This document shows positions 48,118-58,470 of a DNA stretch of 64,000 nucleotides, piece after piece (position 1 is the stretch's first letter; the number at the start of each line of letters is the position of its first letter). The notes beneath the pieces were generated by a model. That model was given only the letters and a program-made list of their open reading frames with translations, made no database searches and was not told the DNA's origin. The translations under genes were made by a program, and so were the position numbers. Source of the DNA: CAXXOK01 sp963666755 (GTDB lineage Bacteria; Bacillota; Clostridia; Christensenellales; Aristaeellaceae); NCBI GenBank assembly GCA_963666755.2, contig CAXXGW010000008.1, positions 186,001 to 250,000 of the forward strand, read 5' to 3'.

Positions 48118-49429
48118 GCCGCCGGTCACCGGCGGCTCTGCGCAGGCGTTGGCTGCGCTGGGCCGCCGCCTGCGCCGCCGCATGGAGGCGCCGCAGACCT
48201 TTCTGCTGGCGGTGCTGGCGCTGATGGCCGTGCTGGCGGTGTGGGCCGCCTGGGCCGAGGTGGATCAGGTGGTGCGAGTCGAAGGCCGCATCGTCCCCGC
48301 TGGCCGCGCCCAGCAGATTCAGCATCTGGAAGGCGGCATCGTCGCCAGCATCAACGCGGGCGAGGGCCAGACCGTCAAGAAGGGCGACCTGTTGCTGACC
48401 ATCGACGCCACCAGCGCCGGGGCCTCGCTGTCGGAAACCGAGGTCAAGCTGACCGCCCAGCGCATCCGCGCCGCCCGGCTGGAAGCGGAATCGCGCGGCC
48501 TGCCCGCCATCGCCCTGCCGCCGGAACTGGCCGCCGGGCGCGTCGCCGACGACGAACGCCGCCTGTTCACCACCCGCGCCCACAAGCTGGAACAGGAAAT
48601 GCGGGTGTTCGACGAGCAGAACCGCCAGCGTCAGGCCGAACTGGCCGAGTTGGAAAGCCGCCGCCAGCGCCTGAGCGGCGAATTGGCCACCGCCCGCCAG
48701 CGTTCCGCCATGCTGAACGGCATGGCCAGCCGCAACGCCGCCTCGCGCCTGGAGGTGCTGGACGCGCAAAGCCGCGAGCAGCGTTCGGCCATCGAATTGG
48801 GCGAGGTGGAGGGAACCATCCCCAAGATCCACGCCGGGCTGGCCGAGGCCCGCGCCCGCGCCGACGAAGCCCGCGCCCGCTTCCGCGCCCAGGCGCAGGA
48901 GGATCTGGTCACCGCCAAGGCCGAGATCGAGCGCCTGCAGCAGATCATCACCGCCCAGGCCGACCGCGTCACCCGCACCGAGGTGCGTGCCCCCGCCGAC
49001 GGTATCATCAACCGCATCACCGCCAATACGGTGGGCGGGGTGATCAAGCCCGGCGACGCCATCGTCGAACTGACCCCCACAGCAGGCGAAGTGCTGATCG
49101 AGGCCCGCGCCAATCCGCGCGACCGCGGCGAGCTGCGCCCCGGCCTGATCACCAAGGCCCGCGTCTCGGCCTATGACAGCGCCGCGCTGGGTACGCTGTC
49201 GGGCCGGGTGGGCGAGGTCAGCGCCGACACCGTGGCCGATGCCAAGGGTGAATTCTATTACCGGGTGGGCATCCTGATCGATGCCCTGCCCCCCTCTTAC
49301 GCTGGCAAGTCGCTGGCTCCGGGCATGACCGTCACCGGCGACATCGTCACCGGTCGGCGCACCGTCGCCCGTCATATTCTGTCTCCGCTTACCAAATTCG
49401 CCGACAACACGTTCCGGGATGCCCGTTGA
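48083..49429 (+). CDS. HlyD-family type I secretion adaptor (membrane fusion protein)
   Basis: A 448-residue adaptor with one TM (about 40-60), a lipoyl half (RIVPAGRAQQIQHLEGGIV), a long coiled-coil hairpin (about 150-300), the second lipoyl half (VRAPADGIINRI) and a beta-barrel (RVGEVSADTVAD). It links the inner-membrane ABC exporter to the TolC-like channel. It starts 35 bases inside the MotB-like gene, and its stop overlaps the next ATG by 1 base (TGATG). Confidence 0.92.
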   Translation: MAGSKSASTAAKPPVTGGSAQALAALGRRLRRRMEAPQTFLLAVLALMAVLAVWAAWAEVDQVVRVEGRIVPAGRAQQIQHLEGGIVASINAGEGQTVKKGDLLLTIDATSAGASLSETEVKLTAQRIRAARLEAESRGLPAIALPPELAAGRVADDERRLFTTRAHKLEQEMRVFDEQNRQRQAELAELESRRQRLSGELATARQRSAMLNGMASRNAASRLEVLDAQSREQRSAIELGEVEGTIPKIHAGLAEARARADEARARFRAQAQEDLVTAKAEIERLQQIITAQADRVTRTEVRAPADGIINRITANTVGGVIKPGDAIVELTPTAGEVLIEARANPRDRGELRPGLITKARVSAYDSAALGTLSGRVGEVSADTVADAKGEFYYRVGILIDALPPSYAGKSLAPGMTVTGDIVTGRRTVARHILSPLTKFADNTFRDAR

Positions 49430-51159
49430 TGAACAGAATCCTGACCCTCATCAAAGCCTATCGTCTGCAAGCCCTGGTCATGACCCAGGCGGTCCTGCCG
49501 GTGATCGGCGTACTGGCGGCGGGCTTCGCCTTCCATGAATTCGTCTGGATGGCCATCGTCGGCAACGTGGTGCTGAACACCGGCATCCTGACGGTGGGGC
49601 TGGCTGGCAGCGTGCTGATCGTGCTGCGGCTGGTCGAGGCCCAGCGCGAACATCTGGCGCTGCTGCGCTTTGGCCGCGAGGCCCAGACAGGCGGCGTCAT
49701 GAAGGAGTTGCTGGAGGGCGAGTGGCTGGCCAAGCGCATGGTGCGGCGCTATCTGGAGCATATCGCCCAGACCAACGGCAAGCTGTCGTCCACCCTGGAA
49801 CAGGACGCCATCGAGAACGAACTGCACGCCATCTCGGCCGAGTTCGACAGCAAGATGGAGCTGCCCAATTATCTGGTCGGCTTCATGATCGCCATGGGCC
49901 TGCTGGGCACCTTCATCGGCCTGCTGGAGACCCTGACCGGCATCTCGGGCATGCTGGACGGCATGAGCGGCGCGGGCGGCGGCGCCGTCGAAGAGGAATT
50001 CATCAAGCTGGTGGGCGAGCTGCGCAAGCCGCTGGCCGGTATGGGCATCGCCTTCTCCGCCTCCATGTTCGGTCTGGTCGGCAGCCTGATGCTGGGCATG
50101 TCGCTGCTGGCGGTGCGCCGCTACGTGCGCAAGCTGCTGGCCGACGCCCGCACCGTGTTGCATGAACTGACCGAGCGCATCCGCGGCCCCATCGGCCCGG
50201 TGGTGGCCGGTGCCGCCATGCCGCGCGGCCAGGGCGGCGTGTCCGAGGCCTTCCTGTCGGACTTCATGGCCGAGCTGATGGGCAACATCAACGACCTCCA
50301 AGACCTGTTCCACCGGTCCCAGGACGCGTCGCTGCAATTGTCCAACCGCGTGGACGGTCTGGCCCAGCGCCTGGAACTGGTGGCCCAGGCCATCGACAGC
50401 AACGTGGCGGCGGTCAAGAAGACCAACGACCTGCTGGGCTTCGGCCCGCGCATGAAGGAAACCAACGAACAGATGCTGGCGGAACTGCGGGGCATCCAGA
50501 CCGCCAGCACCGACCAGCAGCGCGTCAGCTCGCGTCTGGTGGACGTGCTGAATTCCATCGACCAGAAGATGGGCGCAGGCAACGACACCCAGCGCCTGTA
50601 CCAGGACGCTCAGGGCAATCTGGGCCGCGACACGCTCAACAAGCTGGACGAGGCCGTGGGCCTGCTGCATTCGGTCAACGACCGTGGTTCGGACGCGGAA
50701 TCCAAGCTGGACCGCAAGCTCCAGGGTCTGGCGACCTCGACCACCAACATGGCCAGCGGCCTGCAGGGCCTGACCGCCAAGCTGGGCGAGGTGGCGATGA
50801 TCAGCCAGAACCAGTTGCAGGCGCTGTCCGGCGCCCAGCAACTGGCCCGCGACGCCAATGCCGAGATGCTGAACGCGCTGAAGGATCTGGGCGAACGCAT
50901 CAAGAAGGTGGAAGACGCCGATATCGGCGCCAACCGCCACCTGTTCGAGATCAAGGAAAACTTCGGTGGCATGAATTCGTCGCTGGAGGCGCTGGAAACC
51001 ATCGCCCAGGGCATCAACCGCCAGAGCACGCTGCTGGAAGTGACGCTGGAGGAAATGCGCACCAACCAGCGCAACATGGCCCGCGACCTGCAAAAGCAGC
51101 TGCGCGAAGTGGCACGCGACGCCGCCCGCGAAGTGGTCGCCAGCGCCCAGGTGGGCTAG
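49429..51159 (+). CDS. MotA/ExbB-like proton-channel protein with long coiled-coil tail (SiiB-like)
   Basis: A 576-residue protein. The first half has four hydrophobic segments (about 16-36, 44-64, 149-170, 200-228). The family core is YLVGFMIAMGLLGTFIGLLE and AGMGIAFSASMFGLVGSL, as in MotA/TolQ/ExbB. The second half (about 280-570) is a long soluble coiled coil, unlike flagellar MotA and longer than TolQ. It is encoded between adaptor and substrate, so it belongs to the secretion system. Together with the MotB-like protein it would conduct ions to power adhesin deployment (inference). Confidence 0.82.
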   Translation: MNRILTLIKAYRLQALVMTQAVLPVIGVLAAGFAFHEFVWMAIVGNVVLNTGILTVGLAGSVLIVLRLVEAQREHLALLRFGREAQTGGVMKELLEGEWLAKRMVRRYLEHIAQTNGKLSSTLEQDAIENELHAISAEFDSKMELPNYLVGFMIAMGLLGTFIGLLETLTGISGMLDGMSGAGGGAVEEEFIKLVGELRKPLAGMGIAFSASMFGLVGSLMLGMSLLAVRRYVRKLLADARTVLHELTERIRGPIGPVVAGAAMPRGQGGVSEAFLSDFMAELMGNINDLQDLFHRSQDASLQLSNRVDGLAQRLELVAQAIDSNVAAVKKTNDLLGFGPRMKETNEQMLAELRGIQTASTDQQRVSSRLVDVLNSIDQKMGAGNDTQRLYQDAQGNLGRDTLNKLDEAVGLLHSVNDRGSDAESKLDRKLQGLATSTTNMASGLQGLTAKLGEVAMISQNQLQALSGAQQLARDANAEMLNALKDLGERIKKVEDADIGANRHLFEIKENFGGMNSSLEALETIAQGINRQSTLLEVTLEEMRTNQRNMARDLQKQLREVARDAAREVVASAQVG

Positions 51160-51187
51160 GACAAGAGCCGGTTCGGGGGACCGCTAG

Positions 51188-54100
51188 ATGGCTGAGAAGA
51201 CCAGAATCGTCGGCAGCGACGACAAGGGACAGTTCAATGTCCCGGTGCCGCGCGGCAGCATCGAACGGGTCGATATCATCGACCTGGACATGGTGCTGCA
51301 AACCAAGGACGGCAGCCGCCTGATCCTGCCCGGTGCCGCCATCGACGCCATGAGCGCCAAGCCGCCGTCGGTGTCCTTCCCCGACGGCCGCATCGGCGCC
51401 GCCGATCTGCTGTCGTCGGTGGGCAAGGTCGAGACTCCGCCCAGTTCGATCCCGGCCATGACCAGCCTGACCCAGTTCGACCAGAAACTGACCCAGGGCA
51501 AGAAGAACCGCACCGACGACGCCGCCGACAAGCAAGCCGAGCAGGCTCAGTCGCAACAGGTGGCGCCGTTGCCGGTGGGCGCGGGCCAGTCGTCGGTCGA
51601 TGACCTGATGAAAAAGGCCGAGAAGTTGCTGGAAGAAACCCGCAACAAGGCTTTCGATCCCGCCCCGGCCCAGATTCACCAGACCCCGGCCCAGACCTCG
51701 GACGCGCCGGGCAGCCAACCGCAGACCGCCAAGATTCCGCTGTATGTCAGCCTGGCGGAAGGCAATGTGGTCAGCGTCAGCAGTACCGCGGTCTCCGACA
51801 CCCTGACCGTGGGCGGCGTCACCCGCACCTACACCACCGCCGTCTCGGGCTCGGGTGGCCCCTCCGGCAGCACCGTCGCCAGCGGGATCCAGCCCACCGA
51901 CACCTTGCAATACGGCACCGAGACCCTGACCGGCACCGCGGGCAACGACGTCATCTATGCCGACGGCTTCACCGGACTGACCGGCTACAGCAATGGCCAG
52001 GCCGCCTATGCCGACCTGAACGTGGAAACCGGGCAGCCCAACAGCGCGGGCACCCATTTCTATTACGCCAAGGAAATCATGCTGACGCTGGCGGGCTATA
52101 TCCGCACCATCACCAGCATCAGCATTTCCGATCTACCCACCGGCGTGGTGGCCCTGGTCATTGGCGGCACCACCTATGCCGTCACCAACGGCAGCGTCAA
52201 CATTCCGTCCACGGCGGTGCTGCCCGACGCCAAGACCATGACCCTGATCTACGATCTGTCGGCGGTGACCAACGGCGTCTACGACATCAAGGTCAACATC
52301 AGCGGACAGGGCGTCGATCCCATCAACATCTCGCGCACCTTCAAGCTGCAATTGGAAGCGGTGGCGTCCTCGGCCGACATCACCGGCAATGCCCCCATCT
52401 ACATTCCCGGCTCGGGCTGGTCGGATTTCTACGTCCTGGAAACCGCCAGTTCGCCCCATCTGATCAATGCGGGCGCGGGCGACAACCTTGTCTATGGCGG
52501 CAACAGCGCCGACACCATCAATGCCGGAAGCGGCCACGACATCATCCTGGCCTATGCCGGCAACGACACCATCGATGCCGGCGGGGGCAACAACATCATC
52601 TGGGCGGGCAACGGCAACGACCGGGTGACCACGGGCACGGGCGACGACACCATCCATCTGGGCAACGGCGCCAACCGCGTCGATGATTCCGGCGGCAACA
52701 ACCTGATCGACAGCAGCGCCGACAGCGGCAACGATCAGGTCACCATCACCGGCAACGGCAGCAACACCATCACCCTGGGTGTGGCCAATGACGGCATTGC
52801 CGATGGCGACGACACCGTGACCACCGCCACCGGCATCGACACCATCAAGGTGGGCGACGGCAACAACGTGGTCACCACCGGCGATGGAGACAAATCGGTG
52901 GTGGCGGGAACCGGAAACGACACCGTCGTCACCGGTTCGGGCAATGATTTCATCGATGTCGGCGGCGCCGATTCGTCCAGCGGCAGTGCCAACCGCAACA
53001 TCGTCTGGGCCGATGATGGCAAAAACACCATCATCGCCACCGACGGCAATGACACCCTGATCGGCGGTGGCGGCATCGACAGTATCAGCGCGGGCGCGGG
53101 CGACGACTGGATCTTCGGCGGCGCGGGCAACAACAACGCCGCCAGTGGCGGCGGTCTGGACGGCGGCGCGGGGACCGACTGGCTGTCGTTCAACGGCATC
53201 GGCAAGGCCACGGTCAGCGGCGGCGCCGCCACCCTGGCCGACTGGCTGACCTATGCGGGCAATACCGTCAACGGCGTCAGCTTCACCGCCGATGCCACCG
53301 GCTCGGGCACCGCGACCAAGGGCGGCGGCACCACCGACGACATCGCCAACGTGGAAAATCTGATCGGCAGCAGCGGCGCCGACACCCTGGACATGGCGGC
53401 CTATACCGGCATCAGCCACACCCTGTACGGCCTGGACGGCAACGACATCATCACCGGCAGCGATCAGGCCGACGTGCTGTACGGCGGCGCCGGTAACGAC
53501 AGCATCCTGGGCGGCGGCGGCAACGACATCATATTCACCGCCATCACCAGCACCTCCAGCGCCGTGAACGCCGCCGCCCTGGGCAATTCCGATCTGGTGG
53601 TCGGCAGCTATGCTGGCACACTGAGCGTCACCGCCACGACCGGCGGCGCGGGCACAGTGTTTTCCGGCCTCAACAACGTGGTCAACGCGGGCGACGGCGC
53701 CGACACGGTGATCGGCGGCGCCGGTAACGATTATTTCATCGCCACCATGGGCCAGCACACCGATTCCGGCGGCGTGAACATCGACACCTTCATCGGCGGC
53801 ACCGGCGACCCCGCCGCCACCGGCGCCGCCCGTGAAATCGACACCCTAGACCTCAGCAGCTACACCAGCAGCCTGAGCGTCATCATGTCGCCGACCCAGG
53901 GCACGGTGGCCCTGGCCGGAACATCCACCTATTACGCCAATTTCTCGGGCATCGAGCGGATCGTGACCGGGTCGGGCAACGACAGCGTCACCGGCTCGAC
54001 CGGCGGCGACATCGTCTATACCGGCCAAGGCAACGATACCATCTGGACCAAGGCGGGTGACGACATCGTCTATGCGGGCGACGGCTACGACGTCATCTAC

Positions 54101-56503
54101 GCCGAAGGCGGCAACGACACCCTGTACGGCGAGGATGGCAACGACAGCCTGTTCGGATACACCTCGGGCTCGGTGTACATGGATGGCGGCACCGGCAGCA
54201 ATACCTTCAACCTGTACGCCTCCACCGAAATCGTCCATGCCGAAAACGGCACCAACGATACCGTCAGCTACTGGAACACCACGTATACCGTGGGCGTGAA
54301 CAGCGGTTCGGTCGTGGTGTCCATCAACGGCAGCAATGTCACAACCACTTACGGCATCTTCGCCAACCTCAGCACCAGCGATTACGGCGTCGGATCGGAC
54401 GGCACCCTGACCCTGAACGCCGCCGCCTCCTATTGGCTGGCGGGCGCCACCGACGGCGTCAACCGCTGGAAAGCCATGAACGCCACTTGGCAGGCCGACA
54501 ACGACCAGCGCGGCCTTTACGCCAACGCCCAGGGCGACCGCTATTACGGTGTCGAGAACATCACCGGCACCGGCTACAACGACGTGCTGATCGGCAACGA
54601 TTCCAACAACACCATCAACGGCAACGGCGGCAACGACGCCCTGTACGGCTTGGGCGGTGACGATTATTTCTATATCGGCCAAGCCATCCAGGGTTATGTG
54701 GACGGCGGCACCAGCACCGCCACCGCGATCAACAACAGCTCCGCCGCCACGGCGCAAAGCACCGCCGTCACCGGCGGCGACACCATCAGCTGCGATAATC
54801 ACAGCGTCAGCTACACCGTCACCCTGGTGGTGGACGGCTCGGGCACTGCGGGTAGCATCATCAGCAGCACCGGCAACACCGCCATCTACGGCATCGAGAA
54901 CTTCATCGGCGGCGCCAACAACGACGTCATCACCGGGTCCTCGGCCAACAATTATCTGGTGGGCGGTGCCGGTAACGACACCATCGACGCCGGTGCGGGC
55001 GACGACATCGTCAACCTGGGCTACAACTACAATAACACCATCAATTCCGGTAACGACAGTGCCGACGGCGGCACCGGCAACGACTGGGTCAGCTATCTGG
55101 GATATGGCTCCTCCGTCACCATTCACCTGGATACCGGACGCGGCGTTGGCAGCTACACCCAATATTCGCAAAGCAGCAACAGCGAATACGACGACCTGAA
55201 GAATTTCGAGAACGCCCAGGGCTCGAATTCCAACGACGTCATCTATGGCGACGGCAACGTCAACATCCTGTGGGGCATGGGCGGCAACGACACCCTGTAC
55301 GGCGGCGTGGGCAACGACACCCTGGATGGCGGCACCGGCGCCGACACCATGGTCGGCGGCACCGGCGACGATCTGTATTACGTGGACAGCGGATCGGATG
55401 TCGTCAGCGAGGTGGCGGGCGAGGGCATCGACACCGTTTACACCACGGTCAGTTGGACCATGTCGGCCAACGTGGACATCCTGATCGCCACCGGTAGCAG
55501 CAATTATTCGCTGGGCGGCAGCACCGGCAACGACACCATCACCGGCAGTACCGGCAACGACACCCTCAACGGCAATGCCGGGGCCGATTCCATGATCGGC
55601 GGCGTCGGCAATGATGTGTATTACGTAGACAATGTGGGCGACAGCATCACCGAAGCCGCCGGTGAAGGCACCGACACCGTCTATTCCGCGATCAATTACA
55701 CGCTGGGCGCCAATCTGGAAAACCTGATCGCCAACAGCGGCGCGGGTTTGACCCTGACCGGCAACAGCCTCGCCAACACCATCACCGGCGGCGGCGGTGC
55801 CGACACCATCGAGGGCGGCGGCGGCGCTGACGTGCTGAACGGCGGCAACGGCACCGACACCTTGTCCTATGCCTCGTCCTCGGCCGGGGTTACGGTGGAT
55901 CTCGGCACCAACACCGCCAGCGGCGGCGACGCGGCGGGCGACACCATCTCGAATTTCGAAAATCTTCGCGGTTCGGCCCTGGCCGACACCCTGACCGGCA
56001 GCAGCGGCAACAACACGCTGTGGGGCGGAGCGGGCAACGACGTACTGAACGGCTCGGCTGGCACCGACAGCCTGTACGGCGATGCCGACAGCGACAGCTT
56101 CGTGTTGAGCGTGGCACAACTGGCGACCACCTTGGTCTATGGCGGCAGCAATAATGTGTACACCAACCTGACCACCGAGAACGGCGCCGACACCATGGTC
56201 GTGGCCGGGTGGAATCTGGCCAGTAACCTGAGCACGTCGCGCATCCATTCCATCGAGGCCATCGACGTCCGCGACGGCACCGCCAACGCCACCTCGGCGA
56301 TCAGCTACACCACCATCAACGGCATCCTGGACGCCGCCGCGACCGGCGGCACCCTGAAGCTGTACCTGGACAGCGGCGACACCTTCAACGCCACCGGATC
56401 GTCCACTGCGGGCAATTACACCGATCCCGGCGGCGGCCACACCACCACCTTCACCTATACCAGCGGCGCCAACAGCCATACCGTGGAGGTCCACTGGGGG
56501 TGA
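51188..56503 (+). CDS. Large RTX-repeat surface protein, probable T1SS substrate/adhesin
   Basis: A 1771-residue acidic protein rich in Gly, Asp, Asn, Ser and Thr. The first 415 residues hold a beta-rich start (VPRGSIERVDIIDLDMVL), a short coiled coil (DDLMKKAEKLLEETRNKA) and Ser/Thr-rich sequence. From about 420 to 1640, blocks of GGxGxDxUx calcium-binding nonapeptides (such as GGAGNDSIL) alternate with about 60-120-residue spacers. The C-terminal 120 residues lack repeats and should carry the export signal. No lipase, protease or toxin domain is seen. It has no classic signal peptide. GGGGGA precedes the ATG. It is encoded directly before its ABC exporter. Confidence 0.88.
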   Translation: MAEKTRIVGSDDKGQFNVPVPRGSIERVDIIDLDMVLQTKDGSRLILPGAAIDAMSAKPPSVSFPDGRIGAADLLSSVGKVETPPSSIPAMTSLTQFDQKLTQGKKNRTDDAADKQAEQAQSQQVAPLPVGAGQSSVDDLMKKAEKLLEETRNKAFDPAPAQIHQTPAQTSDAPGSQPQTAKIPLYVSLAEGNVVSVSSTAVSDTLTVGGVTRTYTTAVSGSGGPSGSTVASGIQPTDTLQYGTETLTGTAGNDVIYADGFTGLTGYSNGQAAYADLNVETGQPNSAGTHFYYAKEIMLTLAGYIRTITSISISDLPTGVVALVIGGTTYAVTNGSVNIPSTAVLPDAKTMTLIYDLSAVTNGVYDIKVNISGQGVDPINISRTFKLQLEAVASSADITGNAPIYIPGSGWSDFYVLETASSPHLINAGAGDNLVYGGNSADTINAGSGHDIILAYAGNDTIDAGGGNNIIWAGNGNDRVTTGTGDDTIHLGNGANRVDDSGGNNLIDSSADSGNDQVTITGNGSNTITLGVANDGIADGDDTVTTATGIDTIKVGDGNNVVTTGDGDKSVVAGTGNDTVVTGSGNDFIDVGGADSSSGSANRNIVWADDGKNTIIATDGNDTLIGGGGIDSISAGAGDDWIFGGAGNNNAASGGGLDGGAGTDWLSFNGIGKATVSGGAATLADWLTYAGNTVNGVSFTADATGSGTATKGGGTTDDIANVENLIGSSGADTLDMAAYTGISHTLYGLDGNDIITGSDQADVLYGGAGNDSILGGGGNDIIFTAITSTSSAVNAAALGNSDLVVGSYAGTLSVTATTGGAGTVFSGLNNVVNAGDGADTVIGGAGNDYFIATMGQHTDSGGVNIDTFIGGTGDPAATGAAREIDTLDLSSYTSSLSVIMSPTQGTVALAGTSTYYANFSGIERIVTGSGNDSVTGSTGGDIVYTGQGNDTIWTKAGDDIVYAGDGYDVIYAEGGNDTLYGEDGNDSLFGYTSGSVYMDGGTGSNTFNLYASTEIVHAENGTNDTVSYWNTTYTVGVNSGSVVVSINGSNVTTTYGIFANLSTSDYGVGSDGTLTLNAAASYWLAGATDGVNRWKAMNATWQADNDQRGLYANAQGDRYYGVENITGTGYNDVLIGNDSNNTINGNGGNDALYGLGGDDYFYIGQAIQGYVDGGTSTATAINNSSAATAQSTAVTGGDTISCDNHSVSYTVTLVVDGSGTAGSIISSTGNTAIYGIENFIGGANNDVITGSSANNYLVGGAGNDTIDAGAGDDIVNLGYNYNNTINSGNDSADGGTGNDWVSYLGYGSSVTIHLDTGRGVGSYTQYSQSSNSEYDDLKNFENAQGSNSNDVIYGDGNVNILWGMGGNDTLYGGVGNDTLDGGTGADTMVGGTGDDLYYVDSGSDVVSEVAGEGIDTVYTTVSWTMSANVDILIATGSSNYSLGGSTGNDTITGSTGNDTLNGNAGADSMIGGVGNDVYYVDNVGDSITEAAGEGTDTVYSAINYTLGANLENLIANSGAGLTLTGNSLANTITGGGGADTIEGGGGADVLNGGNGTDTLSYASSSAGVTVDLGTNTASGGDAAGDTISNFENLRGSALADTLTGSSGNNTLWGGAGNDVLNGSAGTDSLYGDADSDSFVLSVAQLATTLVYGGSNNVYTNLTTENGADTMVVAGWNLASNLSTSRIHSIEAIDVRDGTANATSAISYTTINGILDAAATGGTLKLYLDSGDTFNATGSSTAGNYTDPGGGHTTTFTYTSGANSHTVEVHWG

Positions 56504-58470
56504 CCGCCGTACCGTTTTCACAAGCGCTCTCCAGCCTGCTCGGCGCGCTGGGCCGGGACATGGACCTGCCGACGGACGAGTCCGATCTGGCCGCCCTGCT
56601 GCGTGGCCAGGGACTGGCGGCCCGCCCGCTACGGGTCGAGCCCGGCCGCCTGCCCGAAGGCGACATGGCCGGGGTGCTGCTGGAGGTGGAAGACGGGCTA
56701 TGGCAGCCGTTGCTGTCCACGCCGCAGGGTCTGCAACGTCTGGCGGGCGGCGTGCTGTCCGAGGGCACGCCCCATCTGGGCCGTGCGGTGGCGCTGGTGC
56801 CGCGGGTCGAGGTCCTGGCTGAATTCCTGCCCTTCCTGCGCCGCCATAAAGGCCGATTGCTGCAAATCCTGGCGGGCGGACTGATCGTCAACCTGCTGGC
56901 GCTGCTGTTCCCGCTGTTTTCCAGCTTCGTCTACGACAAAGTTTTGGGCAACGGCGTCACCGAGACATTGTGGGCGCTGGCTATCGGCCTGGGGCTGGCC
57001 ATTTGTCTGGATTACGCCGTGCGCGCCACCCGCGCCCTGCTGATGGAGCGCTTCGCCGTCACCGCCGAGGCCGATATCGACCATGCCCTGTTCCGCAGCC
57101 TGCTGGCGGGCGAGGTATCGCGCCTGCCCTCGGTCGGGCTGGTGCTGGACAAGTACAAGCAGATCCTGGGCAGCCGCGATTTTCTGTCCACCGCCTACAT
57201 GCTGTCGGCGCTGGATGTTCCATTCCTGCTGCTGTTCCTGCTGGCGGTGACGCTGATCGCCGGGCCACTGGTGCTGGTGCCAATGGTGGTCGGGGCGGCG
57301 ACCCTGGGCCTGCACACTTTGTTCGCCATCCCCATTCACGATTACGAACGCGAGGCCCGGCGGGCGGGCGAGAAACGCTTCGCCCTGCTGGCCGACACCC
57401 TGACCGCGCGCGAGGCCATCGTCGGCGGCCGCCTGCATGACGAATTGGCACGGCGCTGGCGCAAGGCCAGCACGCGGGCCGGACAGGCCTCGGGACGGGC
57501 GCGCTATTGGCACGCCCTCAGTTCCGCCGTGTCGCTGGGCGCATCCAATCTGGCCTATGTCGCGACCATCGTCTGCGGCGCGCTGATGGTCGAGGAGCGC
57601 CTGCTGACCTCGGGCGGGTTGCTGGCCACCACCATGCTGACTTCGCGCGCCATGTCCACCTTGGGCTCGGTGGTGATGCTGGTCACCCGCTACCGCGAAT
57701 TCCGCGCCGCCATGTCCGAGATGGACCGGCTGCTGCCGCCGCCCGCCGAAGCCGAACCGCCGCCCGAGCGCGGTGCCCTACCCGGCCGGGTGCGGCTGGC
57801 GGGGATCGGCATCCGCCTGCGCGCCGAGGGGCCGCCCACCCTGTCCGGCATCAATTTCAAGATCGAGCCGGGCGAGATGGTGGGGCTGGTCGGCCATCCC
57901 GGCGCGGGCAAGACCACCTTGCTGCGCATGGTGGCGGGCGTGCTGCGGCCATCCGACGGCGAAGTGCTGATCGACAATCTGCCGGTGGCCGCCCTGGCCC
58001 CCGCCGATCTGTCGGCCACCATCGGCTACAAGCCGCAGGAGCCGTGCCTGTTCGAGGGCACCATCGAGGACAACGTGCGCGGCGGCAATCTGTCGGCGAC
58101 CCGCGACCAGATGGAACGCGCCCTGACGGCGTCGGGTCTGAGCCATTTCCTGGAGCGTGGCGACCTGACCCTGGCGACCCAGGTGGGGCCACGCGGCGGC
58201 AATCTATCTGGTGGCCAGCGCCAGATGGTGGCCCTGGCCCGCGCCTTGTTGGGTGCACCGCCGGTGCTGTTGCTGGACGAACCCAATACCGGCCTGGACG
58301 CGCCGCTGGAAAAGTTCCTGGCGGAGCATCTGGCCGCCTTGCGCGACGGCCGCGCCATTCTGGTCAGCAGCCACAGCCGTACCCTGTTATCCGCCTGCAC
58401 CCGCATCGTGGTCATCGACGGCGGCCGTGTCGTCACCGACGGCCCGCGTGAGCGGGTATTAGGAAACTGA
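56500..58470 (+). CDS. Type I secretion ABC transporter (exporter ATPase/permease)
   Basis: A 656-residue fused permease-ATPase starting at GTG 56500, which overlaps the adhesin stop (GTGA). The N-terminal 120 residues resemble a C39-like domain without the catalytic Cys (no Cys before residue 160), as in RTX exporters. The TM part covers about 125-390. The nucleotide-binding domain has GHPGAGKTT (Walker A), LSGGQRQ, VLLLDEPNTGLD (Walker B) and SSHSRT (switch His). It should recognise the C-terminus of the RTX protein. Its 3' end lies in a 28-base tandem duplication. Confidence 0.93.
   Translation: MTAVPFSQALSSLLGALGRDMDLPTDESDLAALLRGQGLAARPLRVEPGRLPEGDMAGVLLEVEDGLWQPLLSTPQGLQRLAGGVLSEGTPHLGRAVALVPRVEVLAEFLPFLRRHKGRLLQILAGGLIVNLLALLFPLFSSFVYDKVLGNGVTETLWALAIGLGLAICLDYAVRATRALLMERFAVTAEADIDHALFRSLLAGEVSRLPSVGLVLDKYKQILGSRDFLSTAYMLSALDVPFLLLFLLAVTLIAGPLVLVPMVVGAATLGLHTLFAIPIHDYEREARRAGEKRFALLADTLTAREAIVGGRLHDELARRWRKASTRAGQASGRARYWHALSSAVSLGASNLAYVATIVCGALMVEERLLTSGGLLATTMLTSRAMSTLGSVVMLVTRYREFRAAMSEMDRLLPPPAEAEPPPERGALPGRVRLAGIGIRLRAEGPPTLSGINFKIEPGEMVGLVGHPGAGKTTLLRMVAGVLRPSDGEVLIDNLPVAALAPADLSATIGYKPQEPCLFEGTIEDNVRGGNLSATRDQMERALTASGLSHFLERGDLTLATQVGPRGGNLSGGQRQMVALARALLGAPPVLLLDEPNTGLDAPLEKFLAEHLAALRDGRAILVSSHSRTLLSACTRIVVIDGGRVVTDGPRERVLGN

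Noticed and set aside
52440..56050. Repetitive DNA that could suggest a CRISPR or satellite array
   Set aside because: The repeats are in frame and encode GGxGxDxUx calcium-binding motifs with variable spacing. There are no constant direct repeats with unique spacers.
53846..56521. Minus-strand ORF of 891 codons opposite the RTX gene
   Set aside because: It is the antisense of Gly/Asp repeats in GC-rich DNA. It has no domain, no ribosome-binding site, and the plus strand is clearly coding.
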